DNA of 64,000 nt from Blastomussa wellsi (lineage: Eukaryota > Cnidaria > Anthozoa > Scleractinia > Plerogyridae), in assembly GCA_947652115.1 (NCBI GenBank), contig OX393573.1:1266138-1330137 (forward strand), given 5' to 3'. The notes beneath the pieces are model-generated. The model had not been told where the DNA came from. It saw only the letters and a list, made by a program, of their open reading frames with translations, and ran no database searches. This document shows positions 37,061-51,000 of this stretch, one piece after another. Numbering within the stretch: position 1 is the first letter of the stretch; each line of letters begins with the position of its first letter. Position numbers and translations under genes: made by a program.

Positions 37061-37370
37061 AAGGGCCCTCTTCAGCCTCTGCCATTTTCGATGCCATCGA
37101 AATTATGGAAATTGCATGGTGAAGCGAAGTAAGTTATGTTAATTACTGGAAGTGTTTAACTACTTTTAACACGTTTCTCAGCAATCTCTTTTGTTTTCCA
37201 CGTAAAATTTAATACTGAGACTTTCGCAACCTCGTTCCCAGGGTCCTCTCCTTCCTGTCCCCTGGAGCGTGAGAGAGGTGAGGGGGCGGTGAGAGAGAGA
37301 CCCTGGAAACGAGGTTGAGACTTTCGCATGTAAACAATTATAACAAGGGTGTGGCTGACTTGGGCCCTTT
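37061..37370. repeat. GGGCCC-family repeat with nested insert
   Basis: Begins AAGGGCCCTCTTCAGCCTC and ends TTGGGCCCTTT, with GATGCCATCGAAATTATGGA inside. It is a full-length counterpart of the copies at 2660 and 46468, split by an 87-bp insertion at 37229-37315. Confidence 0.75.
37229..37315. mobile_element. 87-bp hairpin insertion with 13-bp TSD
   Basis: Ends are ACCTCGTTCCCAGGGTC and the inverted GACCCTGGAAACGAGGT. It is flanked by exact 13-bp direct repeats TGAGACTTTCGCA (37216-37228 and 37316-37328). Removing it restores the host repeat. A related hairpin without clear flanks is at 42776-42829. Confidence 0.88.
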
Positions 37371-37719
37371 AACTTGTCAGAATAGGATTTTTCGAACCTT
37401 AACAAAACGTGTTGCCATGGCTTTTAAACTGATTTGCCCAGATCGGGTTTGGCCTTTTCGAAAACCTATACGCCGGCGAATATGTTTCAATTTTAAAAGA
37501 ACTTTGGTACTTTTGCCTGTGGACTCCAGAGCGTTGCAGTGGACGGAAACTGAATGTATTTCAAGAGAATAAGCAATAATATAAATTTTATTTCCAGTGA
37601 TGACTTTTCATTTTAATATTATAAAAACCTAATATCATTTTGTATATAGTATATATTGTTGTTAATTTTCGATGTTCTTTATTGCTTGGTTTCAGGCCTC
37701 AGCTGTTCTGTATTCCTCG

Positions 37720-38015
37720 CATTCTCGTCCCCATAACCCTATTCGTTTCTTTTAGCCGGTGGGGCCTTGGCTCTAGAAACTATAGGCTCTGATGACATTG
37801 GATTAAAAACTCGATTTTTTGTATTGGCCAGTTGATAGCAAAGAAATCTTAAATGGAAGTCAAAATGTTCGCCGGCCGCCACACTGCAGCTGCACACAAC
37901 CTGCAGAAACATCAATACTACGTACATAAAGTCCTGAAGTCCCAGATCAGAGCCCTTTCTCGTACCAAGGCCCAGCAAGCTAAGAGAAACGAAAAGGACT
38001 ATGGGAACGAGAATG
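37720..38015. mobile_element. TIR element, copy 2 of the TAGCCC family
   Basis: A 296-bp element with inverted ends CATTCTCGTCCCCATA and TATGGGAACGAGAATG. The flanks are 9-bp direct repeats TATTCCTCG/TATTCCCCG with one mismatch. The interior matches 22079-22355 (AAATGTTCGCCGGCCGCCA). Confidence 0.82.
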
Positions 38016-39014
38016 TATTCCCCGTAGCTCCCTCCCTAGCTATGCAGGAGGCCTGGGTCCAGGCGTCCAAACCTGTTGCAAAAAACTGCATAACGCGGGA
38101 CACCTTCATTCGCTTTAATTTTATCTCGTCCTTTCTATTTATCTTTCTCCCAGCTCTAAAGCAACTTTAAACACTATTCTAGTAGCCTGACATAGACTAA
38201 GCATTTTCATCCTGGAGATTTCTACTCTGAAAAACACGCTGGAGATTTCTACTCTGAAAAACACAGATAATCTTGTCAATTGCTCATTCCCAAGAGGTAC
38301 TGAAAAACTGGAACCAAGTTAAAACAATCAGAACTCGCATTATAAACCACCCAGCGGTAAGCGCGGGAAAATTCGCGCGCGTCAAATGACGATTGATGCT
38401 TGCTCTTCATCTGATTAGTCGAGAAGGAAATATCATCATTCTGATTGGTTAGATCACATTCACGAATTTTACGAACAAAAAAATGTCACAGTTTACACTG
38501 TCACTTTTCAAGTCTCTTCAGTTCGAACGAGAAGAGTCCGTTTTTACGAGCAATAGTATTTAATCTTAAGTTTTTTTACTTTAATATTTTAATAGTATTT
38601 TGGGACAGCAGGAATTATTGTTGCTTGAAGCTTTAGCGCACAAAAACGTGCCATAATGTTCCACCGAATGGACTAGAAAATTTAAAAAAACGTTCTTGAA
38701 GTGTGGCAATGGTGCCGCAAGTTCCATTCAAGAAACAGACAAAGAAGAGTTTGTTTAATTTAAATAATAATAAAAAACGGAAAACCACCTCTTCCATTAC
38801 TTTGAAGAAAAATTGAAATATAAAGGCGTTGAGCTTAGAGGCTTTAAAGCGATTGAAACACAACGACAGTGTTGGGCCGTTGTTTAAGCGTTGTGAAAGC
38901 TACTCATAGAAACTCGGGGATATTACAAAAGTAGAAATATAAGAATACACATTAACGACTTCCGTTTTGTTAATTTATAAAGTAATTTTGAGCCAGCTGT
39001 TCTTGCCAGCACTA
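38016..39014. other. Intergenic between repeats and P4HA-A
   Basis: Contains two direct copies of a 26-bp unit (CTGGAGATTTCTACTCTG...) at about 38213-38266. Otherwise it is AT-rich with no supported gene. It includes the presumed 3' UTR and polyadenylation region of P4HA-A just below 39015. Confidence 0.4.
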
Positions 39015-42000
39015 TCACTCGTGCCGAGAAAGAGCACAGCGTCGTCTAAATTCCTGACCTCGTTCGTGGATCCACTTGTTCGCCACTGAAAACATGAAGA
39101 AACAAACAGTTACTGCATGGCGGGACTTACCTACCGGCGAATACTTTGAAGCCATGTTTGAAAGATTAAGGACGAATTTCGTTTAAATCAGTGAAAGTAA
39201 TAATTTTTACATGGCTGCGAGTTCATACCGAAGTTATTTTCAACTCTTTCTCTAAATTTCTTGAAATTAAAATTAAAATGGATAGAAAATCTCACATATC
39301 CTTACTGAATAATGACCCGCCACTTGCTACATTTCTGTTCCGCACGCGCCTGAGATGAGGTGCCGGCGAATGGTGAAATTTGATTCGTTTAACGGTTCCA
39401 ATTTCTCACCTGAACCACTCGCATGTGGCATTTTTACAAGACCCTTTTCCTTATAATAGCAAATCTTTTTGACCAAGCTTGTGCGATCCAAACGTAAAAA
39501 TACTGCCTTGATCATTTTTTATCGTTGACTTCGGAACAGTTCACAAGAAGAACAAAACGTGAACCTTAGTCAACATTTTGATATCTGGACCTCCCAGTTT
39601 GTCAACAACAACTATATATCCCAAACAATTATACATTTACATATTATCTTACCCCATTTACTGCCAACCAATACTGGACATCCAGCATGTCTAGTACTGT
39701 CATCTCCATCCCCACTGCGCTTCAGATTCCACCAGAATGCAGCATCTCCCTGTTATTACAATGTTATAAACAAAACAACGCTATTTAAAGCTGGTGCGCT
39801 CACAGGCTTACCACCTTTAGATTTGTGTGGTCACAGCTCGTCAATATCATAATTCAAATTCCTTCAGTAATCACTATTCTAATAACTACTTAGATCCAAA
39901 CAGCGTCTGCAAAAGAAACCGGTATTGTAGCATCTCTCACGGCGCCTTACCACCAAGTCGAAAGTTGAGGAGAGGCTGGAGCCGAGCTTGAGGCCGTTGT
40001 TAACTAGTGAGAGTTTGCAAAAGCTGCGACACGACCTAAAGAAAGTGATTCTCTTTCTCTCTTACCTTGCTAGGAAATAATGTTGTACCAACTTGAGTGA
40101 AAACAGTCCCGCCACCTGCTTCGACATCACTCATCTAAAAAAGAACACACGAAAAAACTCAGTGTTTATTCTTGAACCATAGCTTTATCCCTTGGTTAGA
40201 ATAACATAATTTTCACACTCAGACGCAGTGGATTGGAAAAGAGTCCCTTAAAAGCTTGGAAAACATAGCTTTGTGTGAGTACTTTATGTCTCACAAGCTA
40301 GCAGCTAAAGTTGTATTCGTGATTGTTCAAAGGATGACTTCTTTTTGGATGATGACAGCACTCACCAGTGTGACCTAAACTTATGTTACCTGAAAGATAA
40401 TGACAGGTCATTCCGTTGTGTTCTTGGACAAGACAGGGATAAGCTCCGGCTTGACGGGCCACAAGCCCCAACCGCAGACGTTACATTCTGTTTAATACGA
40501 CACAGTACAGATAACACTATTCTACATTGTCGACTATTGACTTACGTAAGCTAAAAATGTAGCAATCCTGTTTCCTGTGCCAAGTGATGTGAATCTGTCT
40601 TCGTTACCCTGTTAAAACAAAACCCTCACAAGTAAGGAATCGAAGGAACCGTGGCCGAGTGGTTAATGGGGAAGTATAATGGGGATATTGACCTAACTTG
40701 GTCAAAATTGTCCTATCAGGATACATAGGAACAAAATGCTACTAGAACACAAAGAGAGAAAAAATGAAAACAAATAAATTATTGAAAGAGGAAGAATTGA
40801 TTATTTGTTGTAGTACGTTTTGGTAACAAAATGGGAGAATTTGAAAACCATTACACCGAGATTTTTCAAGTTGCGATTCATTCTGACTCGGTTTCTTTAC
40901 TGATCGGAGACACAAAGCAACAATTTAACATTGAAGCGTGGTGGCAATTTGAACCAAATCCCGAGGTACCAAGTTGAAGCCATGGAGGGGATCCAATTCT
41001 CGCGATGACGAGGTGACCTCACACTGAGTTATTTTCGCAGCATGCAAATACGCTGTCACTTGTCGAGGTAAATGAGGTCACCAACTTCTGCCTCTCGACG
41101 CAAACATATGAAGAACACCTGATCGCAGGTTACCAACCGAAATAATTCCTCGGCACAAATAAGGTATCTATTTTGCGAGTAAGGTCTTTAAGGTATAGGA
41201 AATCGCATATTTCGGCCTGAAAGGGGATTAGCGTTTCAGGAAGCGTATTTTCGGAGAGTGACCCCGCATGGAATTCAAAGAAGCTGTCGATTTATTTCTT
41301 ACCCGTGCAAAGTCATAGTGAGGCTCGTAATGACCAGCAATTCCATAGTTAACAATCTGCAATACAAAAGAGTGCACATACAATAAGCAGAGTTGAAGCT
41401 GGACAAAAGCAAGCCCATTTATTTCATGGTGACTAGGCAGGAGTGGTATATTTTTTGCTCACCCCTCCCTGGAGCGTACATACCTGTAGCTCCTCAGCAG
41501 TGTCCATTGTTAACCCTGTCACATCTTCAATGCGCAGACTCACTCGCCTAATGAGTTCATGATCTCCGTCCTTAAGCCAGCCACTTGCAGGAAGTAAACA
41601 AGTAAAAGATAAATAAACAACAATTTCAAAGAAACAAATAAACAAAAGTAAAAAAAGTACACAAAACAAACACATTCGCAAAAGCATCAAAATAACAAAG
41701 GCAAGCAACAAACAACAAGGGCCTGTTAATTTGGAGAAAGATGGTCCCTGGTTGAAGGGTTGTCCTCCACACTGAGATACCCTAGGTGAGAGAAATTTGC
41801 ATAATTTTCCGGGGACAGGGTGACCCCGGGGCCCACTCGCTTTGTAAATAGGGTGACCCTGGGGGACGAGCCTACCCGAGGCAACTCATGTACGGCATGC
41901 CGACCGTCGATCACCAAATAGCCAGATTTTAGGTTTTCACAAACTCAGCTGTCAAAGATGACAGTAACAGAATGAACAAAACGAGCTCGAAGGAAGAAGT

Positions 42001-45000
42001 TAAGAAATAAAGATTTGAATAATTAAAAAGGGTTATAAATATTATGCAGGATCAGCTTTGAGTCAGCAGCAGGGACAACTTTTTTCATATAAACGCTCGG
42101 TAAAAGATGGCTCGGGGGATGGCGGAAACCCTTCTACCAGGGACAACTCTTTTCCATATAATAAAAGTACAAAATAAACAAAAGAAAGCTATCAACACAT
42201 ACATTGATAATAACAAAAATTTAAAAATAATAATATTAATAATAATATGGATATGGGGCTTAGTAAACGCTCCTAATTTCCCGGATAAACGGTTTTAAAC
42301 AATAGTTGCAAAACTTCAGTACTGTCATTCAAGTGTCAAGTCAAACGTTCTTATTTTAGCAAACAAAACAATGACCTTAAAATTATTTTCTGTGTATTGT
42401 TATTAGTCAAGTTAAAATATATTCATTTTCTCTCTTATAAAAAGGAATGGTTTCCTTTCAACCAACGTTCATCAATTAAAGCCGCTTAAACAGGGGTCTT
42501 GATAAAACCTATTTAGTTCGTCACGCCACATTTCTCAAGTGTTCCGTGACGCTTCGAGAGCATTGTGTGACGACTGACGACCCAAATAAGGTGTTGAAGA
42601 CCCTTGTGTCATCTTTGTGACAATCACGGCTTGATAAGCTTTTTAACAGAGCATATTTCAACTTGTAATATTCAGCCGTTATATGATTGTTAAGTTAAGC
42701 GAAGAATCTCAGACAAAATGTTAGTTAAGGTTCTCAGCTTGACGGCGTTTATAAGTAGAGCAGCTATTATTGTGCACCTGGTTCCCGGGGTCTCTCTCAT
42801 CCGAAGATGAGAGACCCTGTGAACCAGGTTGTTATTATTACTTGAAATTAACACTGTAAGTCCCATTATCTCAAGATCAAAATTCGTTTTTAGCATTGAG
42901 AATTTAGTGGCGAGTCTGGAATGTGTCTGAGCGTTATCAAGCTGATTATCTCAGATATTATTAAAATGTAAAGTTTTTCCGGTTAGTGTGGATTTAACTG
43001 TTTTTGAGCAGGACAGTTTAGCATTACAAGATAATATTTACAGCTGTCATCAAAAAAGGGTCACTTATATTTTAGTGTTATTTTTTAGTTTAAAAAAGTA
43101 TCACGTTCTTTTCGTTTATTCTGTCCATTTGTTCATTTATTTGTTCGTTCACTTGTCATTACTTTTTCATTCGATCGATAGTTTTTATCTTCGTTCGTTA
43201 GTTCGTTCCTTCGTTCGGCCGTTCGGCCGGTCGGTTTGTCAGCACTAATTTCAGCCGATTTGGCTAACCTTTCCAGCTAGCCACTCAGTCAGTTAGTCAG
43301 TTACTAGTTATTCGAATCATGACAGTTAGTATATATCATCCCCTCAGTATTTCATCAATTAGGTGTTACCAGGTTTAGTTAACAAAATTTACTCTCTCTG
43401 GGTAACATTTTGAATCGCATATTTTATGTGCAAGTGAAAAAACTAATTCATAAACAGTGAGAACATTTTTGTGGCTGGTAATTGAATTTTAGGGACAAAA
43501 ACCGCTGACAACTTTACAATCCTTCGACTGTAGAACTTGTTTTTAGCTTTATATCGTTATGTACCATTTTCATATGGTATTCTTGTAGACCCCTTGTATA
43601 TCTAAACATTTTCGGAGACAGTTTTTCCTTTCCAAATGTACACCAAACAGCGAAAGATTCATTCGAAAATAAGCCCTCCGCCCTCACATAAGCACATATA
43701 TTATTTGGGCTTATTTTCGGAATAGCCGAATTAGTAGTAGAGATAAAAACCGTCTCAAACAGGACACTTGACTTCGGACGGAAAACTCCACTGATGTGAA
43801 TCTCGAATTTATCTTTCCATTTTCCCGTCTAGAACGACGGAAAAGTCGTCTTACAAGGAAATCCGTCCATTCCTAAATTCACATTAGACACGCAAATCAG
43901 GACGGGCGTTTTTGTTTGTCACTCGGGAGAAATATTAATTTTAGGATTTTTGTGATTTTAAGGCAGGTTTACTGTCTTTAAATTCATATTAGACGGTATT
44001 TTGTCAGAAGGAATTCCGTCTGAGACGAGTTTCCCGTCTTCTAATACGAATTCACTAAATCTTATGATAAGTAATTTGTACGGAGCGATCGAGACCATGT
44101 TGTTGAGGCCAGTCTTACGTTCTAGCCCGTATAAAACCATTAATAAAATATCTGCTCAGGGCAGCAGATCATCAAATATAAATAAGCCGATGCAGTAACC
44201 AACCTCTTGCTAATGCGGTAGGACGCATGTTCTAGGTTTCCAGTAACAGGATGTTGTATTGTTGCACGACGAAGCTGTATGGAAATGTTTGTGGACAATA
44301 CGAATTAGTTAAGTAAAAGACAGCGATTCTCAGTAGCACAATTCGCGGTTTGAGTGACATTTGTAATATAAGAATAGGTTTAAAATGGGGGTACATGAAT
44401 TAATTGATTTAGCATGTCAAATTCAGCAGAAAAGGAACGTTTCGTGGAGATTCAATACCAGTTTGATGAAATATGGTGTCTCGTTCGTAGAATTAAGTGT
44501 TTGACGTGCAAATGCTAGTTAATTTGCAGCGGTATTTTTTCTGTAGCCCGGTTTTTGTGTTTATGTAGTATCAGTAATGAATATTGCGACTGCAATTGTA
44601 ACATTTGGTGCTTTAACTAATAAAAAAGAAAGAAAAAAATTGATAAAATATTCAGGGTTGTCAAAATAAGCCGGCAACTGGCGCATTTCAACGACTATTC
44701 CGAATACTGCACCGGCTACTCTGAATGTTAGTAGATCAGTTCTGAGTGTGATATTGGAGAAATAAAATGGAAATAGCCACCTACTTTTTGGATGGAACCT
44801 GCTACTCAAACACCTACTGACAACCCTGAATATTGCGATTTTTTTTACAAAGAAATATATGGCGTGCGGAAATACATTTTTTTGTAAAAATCAAGAAATT
44901 CAAACTTCTGATATTTCTTAAAGGTTAAATCAGGACTCTCCGAAATTTCCCAGTGTTGCTAAATGTGGTATGGCGATTCTATTTGTGAATTTGTTTTTCA

Positions 45001-48000
45001 TTGTTTGTAATGTTTAAAAATTTCATGTTAATCGCGAATTGTGCTATTGAGTGTCAAAACCAATAATACACATCTGGGGTGGGGGGGGGGGGGGTAGGGG
45101 GAGGGTAGGTGGGGTCGGGGAAGGGTCAGGGGTGACTGAGGCAAAATCCTTATGCCAGTATTTGGCTTGCTGCAAAGTGATTAGTGTCACGTATTTTTCT
45201 AGCGCTTCTAAACAAAATACTTTCGCGACTTCCCTGTAAGTCCCGCTCCGTATCGTTGTACAGGGGCGGGGAGGGGGGTTCAAGTATAAAACTCCGCTCA
45301 CTACCGTTTCAGTGACGTTTATATCGAAATCTCTAAACAATTCAATTTGCGATATGAAAGTTCGGAAGAGAATCCAGCGTTTTGTCACTTTTCTCTCCTG
45401 AATTTCACATTGAAGGATCTTGCAGTTTATTTCTCAGTGGCGCTAATAAAGCAAACGACACAAGGCATTCGCAATGCATAGCGCTACATCTGCATTTGCA
45501 TAGCTTGCTTGCATGAATATCGCGAACATAGATCTTAAGTCTGTCAGTAACCTCAGCAAAATTAATGTGAAAAGAACTAATAAACTATACTGTTACAAAT
45601 GTCGTTGTCTATTTGTTGTACATAGACATAGAGGTGAACTATTTACACATAAAACTCGGTAAAACTGTATAGTAAGAAAAACAGTTAAATCCACACCAGT
45701 GGTGGTTGACGAAACACTGGCCGCCAGTCCATGGACTACCCCGATGGACTACCCAAATGGACTACCCTACCTCTAAAACACTTAAAAAATGTTTTTAAAG
45801 GTAGGCCATTTTCATAGTCCATTTTCAAATGGACTACGTAACCTAATAGAGTTTTTAGGGGTAGGGTAGTCCATTTAGGTAGTCCATCAGGGTTGTCCAT
45901 GGACTGGGAGTCAGTGTTTGATGATCTCGTTCGACGGTTCCTGCTATTATGTCCAGACACATGTATTGTAGCGTAATGTGAATTTGTTTTTAATCTTTTA
46001 ATGTTTTGACATGGCTCTTACTGCAAAAAGACTATGTGTCCACAAACCTTTTGCTAACTCTATGTTCACTTGTCTCTAAAGTTCCATCGTCAAGAGTTAC
46101 TGTAGCACGTGCAAGCTATATAATTAGGCCGCAACATGCAAGACAAGCAAGAAGCTGTTACTGTTAATATTTCATTGTTATATTAACCTGATGAGAACAG
46201 TACCACACATTTCATTTGAATGGTCACACACTAGGGTTTCATCCACAGACTTGAAAGTTAGAATCACCTTGAACGGCATAATAAACAGTACCACATGAAA
46301 GTACTGCTCAATAGCTTTCATTTGAATGGTCACACACTAGGGTTTCATCCACAGACTTGAAAGTTAGAATCACCTTGAACGGCATAATAAACAGTACCAC
46401 ATGAAAGTACTGCTCAATAGCTTTCATTCGAATGGTCACACACTAGGGTTTAAAGGGCCACAGACTTAAAGGGCCCTTGTCAACATTTTTGATGCCATAG
46501 AAATTATGGAAATTGTATGGTGATGCGCAATCTTATTGCACTGCTAGCAAGTTTCTTAGTGATCTCTTTCGTTTTGACATGTTCCACGTAAAACAAAACA
46601 CTGAAACTTTGGCATTTAAACAATAACAAAGGCGTGGCTAATTAGGGCCCTTGTACAGCATAAAAAACAGTACTACATGAAAGAAATACTTTAGGTAGTT
46701 TCTATTTGAATTGTCACGCACTAGCTACAAATTAAAAGTTAGAACCACATTCAACTGACTCAAAGTTTTACTTGAACTGTGAGAAGATTAATAAATTGTT
46801 ATTCATGCAGACCAGGCTTGTTAATAGTATTAAACCATTTGATTGACAGTTAAATGACAGTTCTGAAGTCACAAAGGATGATCCTTTGAGAAGGTAGCCT
46901 AATTATCCAGTGGACTACGCCTTATGAGAAGCAACTTTAAGCTGAGCAAAGATAACCTGGACCAATTTTCTAAATGGCTTAATGACACCAAATTTTTTTA
47001 CATATTATATGTCATAGTTTCACGGCATGAGGCTGGATTTGCACAGTGATAACTAGGAAAATGGATTACCTTTTGCTTACTCTATAGTTTGCATGTTCTA
47101 GCAGTCCTGTTCGTGGACTTCTTACTGTCGCTCGACGAAGCTGATTATAAGAAATATATTTTATTTCTGAAAACTGTGTCAGGCAAAAATGCTCAATTCA
47201 TAAATAATAATTAAATATTTTGAGGTGTATATGCCATATCAACTGATGCTATTTTTGTTTTATGTTTATTTAATCTCACTTCCTTTTTTGCATTTTTCAT
47301 GCTTTCGCGTTGCACAACTGTAAGTCTCGTATATGCAAATATAGTATGTCTCCTAGACAAATGCAAAGGTTTCTGGCCACACAGCTTGTGAATAATTAAT
47401 GGCACAACATTTTACATCAAAATATTCAGCAAAATATTTACACTATAAAAGCCACCTCCCACAGGACTTATTTATTTTTAACACTTCATGGGTGGGGGTG
47501 GGGGGGGGGTTAATACTAAGAGAGGAAGTTTATTAGAGGTGGGAGCAGTCAATTTTAAAAAAAATACATCACTTTAGGGAACATCTTACAAAAATGTTTA
47601 AGTGTCTGGTGACACATTTTCACAAAATAGCAACAGAAATACAGCTATTAGGGAATGTGGTGCATGGATAGATACCTGTAAAAGTATAAAGACTTATTTC
47701 CTTCAGATTTTATTGTCTCGTGAATTTTTGGTGGAGTCTAGATCAGTCCTTAAGTCCAGTCCAGTCCAAATTTTCCACTCCTCAGATACAATGGAAATAT
47801 TTTTAGCTGGTATCTGATGGATGGTGTATCACTATAACAAACTATTTATGAATATTAAAAACTAATCAACAACTAATTAACAACTATATTGTTGGAGGTT
47901 TGAAGCAAGTATGCAATGCCAGTGAACTGCTTTGAAAATTTTCTTGCCAAAGTTTAAAATTACATTAAATTTATTTTTATTAGTCATTTACAAGACGACC

Positions 48001-51000
48001 ATTTTAAATATATTCAAAATGCCTAATAATGTATTTTAATCCTATAACACTTTTTTGTTGATTTCTATGACTGAGCATGTCCACAAATGCATGTATTTTT
48101 AGGAACAGAAAAGAAAATTAGTACATTACCCTTGGTGCAGCCAATTCCTTTATCTTGTCCATTTCTGGGTCAGTTAAAATGTTACGTAATATAATTATCT
48201 CAGGTTTCACGAACACTCTTTCAAACTTTGCAGGTTTGAGTTTCAATCTTGGTGTAGCACTGTAATACCAGCATGCCATCTTACTCTGCTCCCATGCAGT
48301 CTGTTAAAACAAGTTACACAGACATGATTAAGACAGGCCATCTGATTGGGTGCGGAAAATAGTGACAAATTATGCGTAAATTTTCGGTAATATTATGCAG
48401 ACAAATGTGTTAATTATGCAGAAAAAACAAAAGTAATAAAAAAAAAAAAAATCAAAAATAATAAATAATTGGGGATTTCCAAATAAGACTTAAGACTGAA
48501 CAGGCAAGGATGAGTGGATCAAAGACAAAGTTTAAAAAATACTGAATCAGTTAAGAATAAAGTTGATAAGGTGTGGCACTAAAATTAAAAAAGATTGCTT
48601 AAAGATGGCTGTTGGCCAACCAAAATTAAAACTAAGTTTAGATCACAGAAGGATAGTTAACCACATGAACTGTGTATTCATAAGCTGGCTGTATCATCAT
48701 AGTCTTCATAAATAAAAAATTGCTTAACCATGATTATTAATAATATGACATGGCATGCCAAGTTACTCACTAAATTTCTGACTTCCCCTCTGCAGAGCTT
48801 TTCATAGTTTTGAAAGGAAGATGTTTGGTGCCAGTTATCTCTCTCACTCCTCGGTTTCACCTTTGTATCAGTGATAATACCAGTATCGCCTCTGCGGCCA
48901 GTCTGTTTGTACATCTTAACTTCTTCACCAAAGAATTCAACATTCCCTTGAGCTCTCTCATGTGAGGGGTCTACATAATAAAAAAGAATGTGTAAGCAAA
49001 AAATGTTTTATCATTGCCGCACCCAATACCAGTGATACATGTAGGTTTACACGCTATGCAAATTACTCATGATTAGTCATGATTTACTGTAGGTCTCATA
49101 AAGATTTTGATGGGACACACAGTTTTTGCAACTAAATTCTTGTTGCTTACCAATTTCTACCATCTTTTGGGAATATTCCAATGCTTTTCTGAAGTTGCCT
49201 CGCTGAAAAATTATGCAAAAGAAATGGGCTATTAAGACAATGTGATCACAGTTTCAGTAACCTACAGATGTAGGCAAAAAGTTAAGTTTGTGTTTGCCCT
49301 AGTGGCCAGACCTTAAACCATCGAGCAACTTGGAATAATTCTACTTCTACCACTATTCCAGATAAATTCATCACCGATACATGTACACGTCACGAGCTTG
49401 AGGAAGGTGCCTATGAAAGGGGTTGTGATGCTAGGCAAAATATGAGCCTAAAGCAGGGCATGCAGGTATCCATGGCAACCATCACCAGGGACCAGTGCAG
49501 ATACTTGCCAACCCAAACTTACCCAGTCCACCCAGGGAGAGTAAGGTAGCAACAACTGCAGCAAAAAAGCATGCTACACAGCATAGTCTAGCCTGCAGTG
49601 CAGGTGTATTTTGGACGCGTGTGCACATTTTTGTATTAGGCCACCATCTTGGATTTGGTAGCTGCGGAGGATTGGAGGAGGAAATATTTCCCAAGGGAGT
49701 AGGTGTTAAGTTGAAAAAAATTGGCCAGGGAGGGAGGGGAAGGAAAATATTTTTCCCCACCTCCCACCTCGCCTCTGCACCAATCCTCTACCGGTCAAGA
49801 TGGCGGCAATGAAAACACGATTTAATATACCTAGCATCTAGCATTCCGCTCCAAAATAATGCCTGCACTGCAGGCTACGCATAGTCCCAAGATTAATGCC
49901 GACCGGCATTGGCTCAATTTTATCTTACCCTAAATTACATTTAGCCACATACATGTAAAACACCTCAAAACACTGACAGGACTTGTCAATGCACACACTA
50001 GTCCCATGCTGCAACTATTGAGTTAGGGAGACCGGGTGGTGAGCTGGACTATTTACTACACTGGAACCAAGTCTGAGTTAAATGGGGTTAGCCATTAATT
50101 ATATTAGGAGGCTCAAGAGGGTTTTCAGCTGCACACGCTTTTATTGCTCACGTCAGCTTGGGATCCAAATTACCATGATTAAACATGCGTGCGTAACAAC
50201 TGAAATCCGCTAAACCAGAAATGAAACATGTGCGAAAAATGATTCTTTTTATTTTGAAAATTAACTTGGTGACCTACCTTGATTTTTTGCAATGCAGTTA
50301 ACATTTAGTACGCTGATTCAAATAGAAACGTTAGGCCAAAAACCGTGTTGTGGAATTTCTTGTAGTTTATAAAACGCCCACAACACAGATTTTTCTAATA
50401 CTAGCAGACAAAATAAAATAACGAAATAAAAATTATATTGCAGGTCACCAACTTAGTTCGAAAGATAATTGGCCAAGACTAAAATTTGGGGGGTTTTATG
50501 TCACTGTTTAGGTGTTTCCATGGTAACCACTATGATATCATAAACATTCTTAAAGTATTACCCAATAACAGAGTTCTAAATATTAATACTTTGCTCGAAT
50601 GATCGTAACAACTTCTCTGTCATCCTACATTGTTTTACAAGTACTATAACAGTGAGACAACTCTTTCGAGCCTCCTTAAATGTGTTTTACATTAAGCAAA
50701 GTAAGTATTTTACAGACCGGTATACAGAACAAATGTTATTAGTTATTTTACTGTACCTTGTACTCAGAAAATGAAAGGTGATCATACACATCAAACAATT
50801 GGACATCTTCAGGGTCTTCCTGCTTTTTGTACTGGTTCAAAGCTTCCTCCATCCACGTCTTTGTGTAAAACATGTCGCTATTGAGGTACGCGTGACGTCC
50901 AACATCATAAACTTCCCCAACTGTCATTTTAGGTGACTTCACTGTACCAGGCAACTTTCCTTGGCTAAATGAAGAGGGCTGAAGTTGGTATGTGTCTTGA

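Noticed and set aside
45044..45388. 114-codon minus-strand open frame ending in poly-proline
   Set aside because: Produced by the G-rich simple sequence at 45077-45130 inside an intron of P4HA-A.
49482..49812. Overlapping open frames on both strands with Pro/Gly-rich products
   Set aside because: Entirely within the TIR element 49589-49877 and its G-rich interior; no splice context.
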